Assembly (NCBI RefSeq): GCF_001499905.1
Contig: NZ_LQIS01000053.1
Span: 124,001-188,000, forward strand
DNA: 64,000 nt
Reading direction: 5' to 3'
Origin: Mycobacterium sp. GA-1285
GTDB lineage: Bacteria > Actinomycetota > Actinomycetes > Mycobacteriales > Mycobacteriaceae
Positions 60,004 through 64,000 of this stretch are shown here, in pieces (position 1 is the first letter of the stretch; each line of letters begins with the position of its first letter). A program made the position numbers and the translations under genes. The notes under the pieces are model-generated. The model saw nothing but the letters and a program-made list of their open reading frames with translations. It did not search any database and was not told the DNA's origin.

Positions 60004-63000
60004 GTCTCCACGCTACTAGTGCCGGCACGACGAGCCAGCTCCTCTGCATACGCAAAGGCGACGACCTCGTCATCCACATCGAATTCGCACAGATGCGTAG
60101 TAAGCCCGTCGCGGATCTCGCCCACAATGATGCGGGTCCACTCGTATCGCTCGCCGTCGTGTCCCGTGGCGTCACGCTCGTGGCGACTCACCGCGACCGT
60201 CGGTGAAATCCAGTACTCCGCCGAATGCCATGAACGCATCGAGGCAACCAGTGCGCAGAGATCCTCGTAGCTGGCACGCAGATCGGCGACCGAGCGGTCG
60301 GGGAAGCCGGATCGCGCGCGGCTGACGGCGTGCATATCCGGGTGGGACATCTCTCCGAAGACGGTGTCCCATTCGCGTCGGTTGATGGCCATCAGGTACT
60401 CGGCGATGTGGGCTGCGCCCTCAGCGACCGCGGCTCCTTCGCCGGCGCAGTACCGGCGCGTGAGTTCAAGGTAGGCGCCCTCGAAATCGTCCTCATCGAA
60501 GCGGCCGTGATACACGATACGACCGACGTCGTCGACCTCGTGAACCATCAGATAGCGGACCTCGAAACCCTCCTCATTCGACCAATGCAACAGGCCGAGA
60601 TTCAAAGATTCGCCGCGCACCGCCAGGGTGCGGCACTCGAATGACGAGTAATCCTCGAGGAGTCGCTCAAGCGCGGCACGTGGCTCCCCGAGGGAATTTC
60701 CGCTCAGGCGCCGGTGATCATCGTAGAAAAACGGGTCCGCGAAAAGTGTGACAGCGGCGTCGATCTCCCGCGCTTGCAGTGCCCGCCAGAGGCGGTCTGA
60801 GGTCCTGGCGGCGCGATTCGTCTCGTCCAGCCGACTGGCTGTCGCACGAACCACCTCCTCTGCGTAGGCGAAGGCCGCCTCCTCGTCTTCGACCTCGAAC
60901 ATGCAAGCGGCCGCAATCCGCCCATCGCGGATCACGAAGACTTCGAGGTCGCTCCATGCATAGCGCTCACCGTCTCGTCCGATGGCATCGCGCTCATTTC
61001 GGCCGACGGCACAGGTGGGGGACAGCCAGCGAACCGCCGAATTCCACGTCCGCGCCGACTCGACCATCGTCATCAGCTGCTCGACACCCTTCCGAAACTC
61101 TGCTGCTGAACGATCAGTGAGGGCGGAGCGCGATCGGTTCTCGACGTGGAAGTCGGGCGTGATGAGTTCGCTGAACAAGCGATCGAGGTCGCCCTGGCTA
61201 ACTGTGATCGCGAATTCTGTTGTCACGCGACCCGCACCGGCGAATGCCGAGCCCTCGCCAGCGTAATACCGTCGCTCAAGTTCGCGGTAGGCGCCTTCGA
61301 ATTCGTCCTCGCCGAAGCGACCGTAGTAAACGATGCGCCCGTCGCCGTCGACTTCGAGAACATGCAGATAGCGAGTTTCGTAGCCGGCATCGTTGGACCA
61401 ACGAGTGCGCGAAAGCTGCAGTGAGTCGCCGCGCACCGCCAAGGTATTTCCCTCAAAGTTCGTGTATTGCTGAAGGATTCGCTCGCATGCCGCGCGGACG
61501 CTGTCGGGCGGATCGCCTCCGATCGCCCATTGATCGTCGTAGATGTAGTCCTCAGTGAATAGACGTGCGGCGCACTCGGCGTCGCCCGCGCGCAATGCCT
61601 CTCCCAACGCGTAGCGCGTTCGGCTGGCAAGGTTCTCGACCGGTAGCCGGCTCGCGGCGGCGCGCACCATCTCCTCCGCGTAGGCGAATGCCCCGTCCTC
61701 GTCGTTGACATCGAATCGACAGTCAAGCGCGGCGCGCCCATCGCGGATCTCACAGACGTCGATGCTGGACCAGGTATATAGCTCGCCGTCCTTGCCGACG
61801 GCTTGCCTTTCATTTCGAGCGACGACGCAGTTTGACGACAGCCAACACTCGGCGACGTCCCATTGTCGAACCGAGGCCATCATCGACCTCAATTCCTTGA
61901 GGCTCGCTCGGAGTTCGGTCGCGGAGCGGTTCGGAAACGCTGTGCTAGAACGATTTTCGACACGGAAGTCGCGGGAGGTGAGTTCTCCGAACGCTCGGTC
62001 GAAATCACCGGCGTTCAGCGCAATTACCCACTCGGCGGCGAGTGTCACTGACTGGGCGACAGCTGCGCCTTCACCCTGGCAATAGCGGCGGGTGAGCTCC
62101 CGGTAGGCGCCCTCAAAGTCGTCTTCGTCGAAGCGACCGTGATACAGAATCCGTCCGGCGTCATCGACCTCGTGAACGGTCAGGTAGCGAACCTCGAAAC
62201 CGTCGTCGTTCGACCACCGGGTCCAGCCGAGGTGGAGTCGCTCGCCGCGTACCGCGAGCGTGCGTGTCTCAAAGGATGTGTAATCCTCGAGGATGCGTGC
62301 GAGTGCAGTGCGCGTATCTCCGACCGGGTTTCCGTGTAGGCGGCGATGATCGCCGTAGGCAAATGACTCGGCGGCGAGCTGTGCAGCGGCATCGGTGTTC
62401 CTCGATTGCAACAGCCGCCAGAGGTTTTCGACGGTTCGGGTCGCCAGATTGCTCACTGTGAGCCTGCTGTTCGCTGTTCGCACTAGCTCCTCGGCGTACG
62501 CGAATGCAGCGTCCTCGTCGTCGGGTTCGAAAATGCACATCGACGCCATTCGCCCGTCGTGGACTTCGAAGACCATCAAACGCGTCCACGAGTAGCGCTC
62601 ACCGTCGTGTCCGATCGCCTCGCGCTCGTGACACCCGACGCATACATTCGCTGAGAGCCAATGCGTTGCCGAATGCCATTGCCGCACCGACGTAACCAAT
62701 GCATCGAGGTCTTCGACGGTGGCACGTAGCTCCGTGCCCGAGCGATCAGGGAAGATCGATCGTGAGTGGTTCTGGACGTGCAGATCGTCGACACTGAGCT
62801 CGCCGAAGAGGCGGTCCAGATCGCGGGTGTTGAGGGCCGTCGCGTACTCGATGGTTACGGCCCCCGCCTCGGCGAACGCGGCGCCCTCGCCCGCAAAGTA
62901 GCGGGTCTCGAGCTCGCGGTACGCCATGACGAAATCGTCTTCGTCGTATACAGCATGGGAGGTGATGCGCCCGTCTGCGTCGATACCAATGATTACGAGA

Positions 63001-64000
63001 TGAGCCGTCTCGTTTCCGGCGTCGTCGGACCACCGGGTATGTGCGAGTTCAAGGCGTTCACCGCGGACAGCCAATGTGCTCGCTTCGAAGTGGTTGTACT
63101 GTCCGAACATCCGCTGCACAGCGGCTCTGAGCTCAACGCGGTCTTCAACAGGGTCGCCGCTCGACCGGCGATGGTCGTCATAGACGAAGTGGTCGGCGTA
63201 ACAGGCGACGACGGTGTCGAGGTCGCCGTTCTCGCTTGCCCGTCGGACTCGTTGCCCTACCTCACACGCACGGTTCGTCAGCGCCAGCCGACTCGTGGTC
63301 GCCCGAACCCGCTCCTCGGCGTACGCAAATGCGGCGTCTTCATCGTCTACTGCGAACTCGCACATCGATGCAAAGCGGTTGTCGCGAAAAGTGAAGACGT
63401 AGAGTCTCGTCCACGTGTACTCCTCACCGTCATGACCGATCGCTTCGCGTTCGTTTCGGCCGACGCCGACCGCTGGCGATAACCAGCACTCCGCCGAGTT
63501 CCAGATCCGCGCGGAGGCGACCATGCCCCAGAGTTCTTCGTAGGTGGACCGAAGCTCGGCTGCCGAACGGTCGCCGAAAACCGACTGCGTTCGTGTTTCG
63601 AGCCGGAAGTCGGCTGTCAAGAATTCGCCGAAGACGCGGTCGAAATCTCCGCGATTCCACGCGAGATTCATCTCCGTTCCGATGGTGCCCACTTCGGCGA
63701 ATGCCGCACCTTCTCCGGCGTAGTAGCGGTCCTCCAGCTCTCGATAGGCTCCTTCGAAGTCGTCTCCGTCGAAGCGGCAGTCGTAGACACACAAATCATC
63801 GTCACCGATTTCGGAAACATGAAGCTGTGTCGTCTCGTTACCCGCCTCATCCCACCAGCGACTGCGCACCATCGCCAGTCGGTCTCCCCGCACCGCCAGC
63901 ACGTGGACCTCGAATCGGCTGTACTGATCGAGAACCCGCTGGATCGCTGCACGTATCGCGTCACGTCCGACGATGGGGTCGCCGCTCAAACGCCGTCGAT
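60000..64000 (-). CDS. Giant tandem NTF2-like (SnoaL-like) repeat protein, C-terminal part
   Basis: At least 1,333 codons are open to the right edge; the repeat DHRR motif continues past the only in-window start candidate (TTG 63989), so the gene begins outside. It consists of 272-275-residue units, each two NTF2-like halves: half A (YDDHRRLSGN ... TLAVRGE ... RWSNDAG ... GRIVYHGRFDEDDFEGAYREL) and half B (RRYYAGEGAAFAEAG ... ALNxGDLDRLFGEL ... DFHVENRSRS ... WLSP ... NERxAIGHDGERYxW ... DDEDAAFAYAEE). No signal, membrane helix or enzyme motif is seen. I recall similar C-terminal repeats on mycobacterial proteins with BTAD/ATPase regulatory N-termini, but the N-terminus is not visible. It ends overlapping msrB. 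Confidence 0.85.
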   Translation of the reverse strand, partial: RRRLSGDPIVGRDAIRAAIQRVLDQYSRFEVHVLAVRGDRLAMVRSRWWDEAGNETTQLHVSEIGDDDLCVYDCRFDGDDFEGAYRELEDRYYAGEGAAFAEVGTIGTEMNLAWNRGDFDRVFGEFLTADFRLETRTQSVFGDRSAAELRSTYEELWGMVASARIWNSAECWLSPAVGVGRNEREAIGHDGEEYTWTRLYVFTFRDNRFASMCEFAVDDEDAAFAYAEERVRATTSRLALTNRACEVGQRVRRASENGDLDTVVACYADHFVYDDHRRSSGDPVEDRVELRAAVQRMFGQYNHFEASTLAVRGERLELAHTRWSDDAGNETAHLVIIGIDADGRITSHAVYDEDDFVMAYRELETRYFAGEGAAFAEAGAVTIEYATALNTRDLDRLFGELSVDDLHVQNHSRSIFPDRSGTELRATVEDLDALVTSVRQWHSATHWLSANVCVGCHEREAIGHDGERYSWTRLMVFEVHDGRMASMCIFEPDDEDAAFAYAEELVRTANSRLTVSNLATRTVENLWRLLQSRNTDAAAQLAAESFAYGDHRRLHGNPVGDTRTALARILEDYTSFETRTLAVRGERLHLGWTRWSNDDGFEVRYLTVHEVDDAGRILYHGRFDEDDFEGAYRELTRRYCQGEGAAVAQSVTLAAEWVIALNAGDFDRAFGELTSRDFRVENRSSTAFPNRSATELRASLKELRSMMASVRQWDVAECWLSSNCVVARNERQAVGKDGELYTWSSIDVCEIRDGRAALDCRFDVNDEDGAFAYAEEMVRAAASRLPVENLASRTRYALGEALRAGDAECAARLFTEDYIYDDQWAIGGDPPDSVRAACERILQQYTNFEGNTLAVRGDSLQLSRTRWSNDAGYETRYLHVLEVDGDGRIVYYGRFGEDEFEGAYRELERRYYAGEGSAFAGAGRVTTEFAITVSQGDLDRLFSELITPDFHVENRSRSALTDRSAAEFRKGVEQLMTMVESARTWNSAVRWLSPTCAVGRNERDAIGRDGERYAWSDLEVFVIRDGRIAAACMFEVEDEEAAFAYAEEVVRATASRLDETNRAARTSDRLWRALQAREIDAAVTLFADPFFYDDHRRLSGNSLGEPRAALERLLEDYSSFECRTLAVRGESLNLGLLHWSNEEGFEVRYLMVHEVDDVGRIVYHGRFDEDDFEGAYLELTRRYCAGEGAAVAEGAAHIAEYLMAINRREWDTVFGEMSHPDMHAVSRARSGFPDRSVADLRASYEDLCALVASMRSWHSAEYWISPTVAVSRHERDATGHDGERYEWTRIIVGEIRDGLTTHLCEFDVDDEVVAFAYAEELARRAGTSSVET
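60722..63179 (-). repeat. In-frame tandem repeats of about 816-825 bp
   Basis: Using the DDHRR motif as marker, unit starts (reading leftward) fall near 63179, 62354, 61538 and 60722, spaced 825, 816 and 816 bp; another partial unit lies to the right of 63179 and the last runs to 60000. Protein motifs repeat clearly but DNA copies look diverged, so duplication is old and held by selection. Confidence 0.85.

Noticed and set aside
60000..64000. CRISPR array as explanation for the periodic region at the right edge
   Set aside because: The period is over 800 bp, in frame and protein-coding; no short identical repeats with spacers are present here or elsewhere in the window.

Overview
The window is high-G+C actinobacterial DNA. 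Gene content and order closely follow the Mycobacterium chromosome around recA, lexA, ideR, sigB, sigA, dut, dxs and hemE (M. tuberculosis Rv2737c back to about Rv2674, recalled from memory). A [NiFe]-hydrogenase with hypAB lies beside recA, as I recall for M. smegmatis (Hyd2/Hhy). Mycobacterium-type LexA and PafBC damage-response sites, GTG starts and F420 enzymes fit too. I infer an environmental, probably rapidly growing Mycobacterium (Mycolicibacterium), not M. tuberculosis itself.

Layout. 1-2504 (minus): hypA, hypB, hhyS and the start of hhyL, a group 1h-like hydrogenase for scavenging atmospheric H2. 2505-5632: recA with SOS box and PafBC promoter, interrupted by a full LAGLIDADG intein, then overlapping recX. 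5720-9702: an F420-type oxidoreductase and a glutamate ABC transporter (gluABCD). 9860-18419: miaB, a membrane protein, a DUF349 protein, a DMT permease, a LigB-like protein, miaA, dapF and hflX. 18492-19680: a CsbD-like protein and a gene-poor break holding the N-terminal stump of a molybdopterin oxidoreductase. 19681-23786: LGFP-repeat envelope protein, lexA, chiZ-like SOS gene and nrdR. 23806-31212: PhzF protein, hydrolase, PAC2 protein, sthA, DUF4192 protein, ideR and sigB. 31360-37494: small conserved proteins, a BrkB protein, a short accessory patch and sigA. 37697-45072: ppgK, suhB, cei, dut, DUF genes and ceoC. 45107-49573: ceoB, APC permease, RNA methyltransferase and a glycosylase-fold protein. 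49670-52973: nhaA and dxs. 53128-60003: hydrolase, RNase D, DUF3000 protein, hemE-cgoX-chdC haem operon, a secreted protein and msrB. 60000-64000: a very large protein of tandem NTF2-like repeats, open at the window edge and overlapping msrB by four bases.

How the genes work together. The DNA-damage module is the best resolved. recA has both a LexA box and a PafBC-type promoter; lexA has its own box; the divergent chiZ-like gene has a PafBC promoter followed by a cluster of LexA-box-like sequences. Other modules are iron control and stress transcription (ideR, sigB, sigA), potassium/pH homeostasis (ceoB, ceoC, APC permease, nhaA) and coproporphyrin-dependent haem synthesis. The most unusual object is the 272-275-residue tandem repeat protein at the right edge; other points of interest are the RecA intein, a Ca-loop-like tail on NhaA, and long intergenic palindromes. 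No rRNA, tRNA, CRISPR array, prophage or insertion sequence was recognised.
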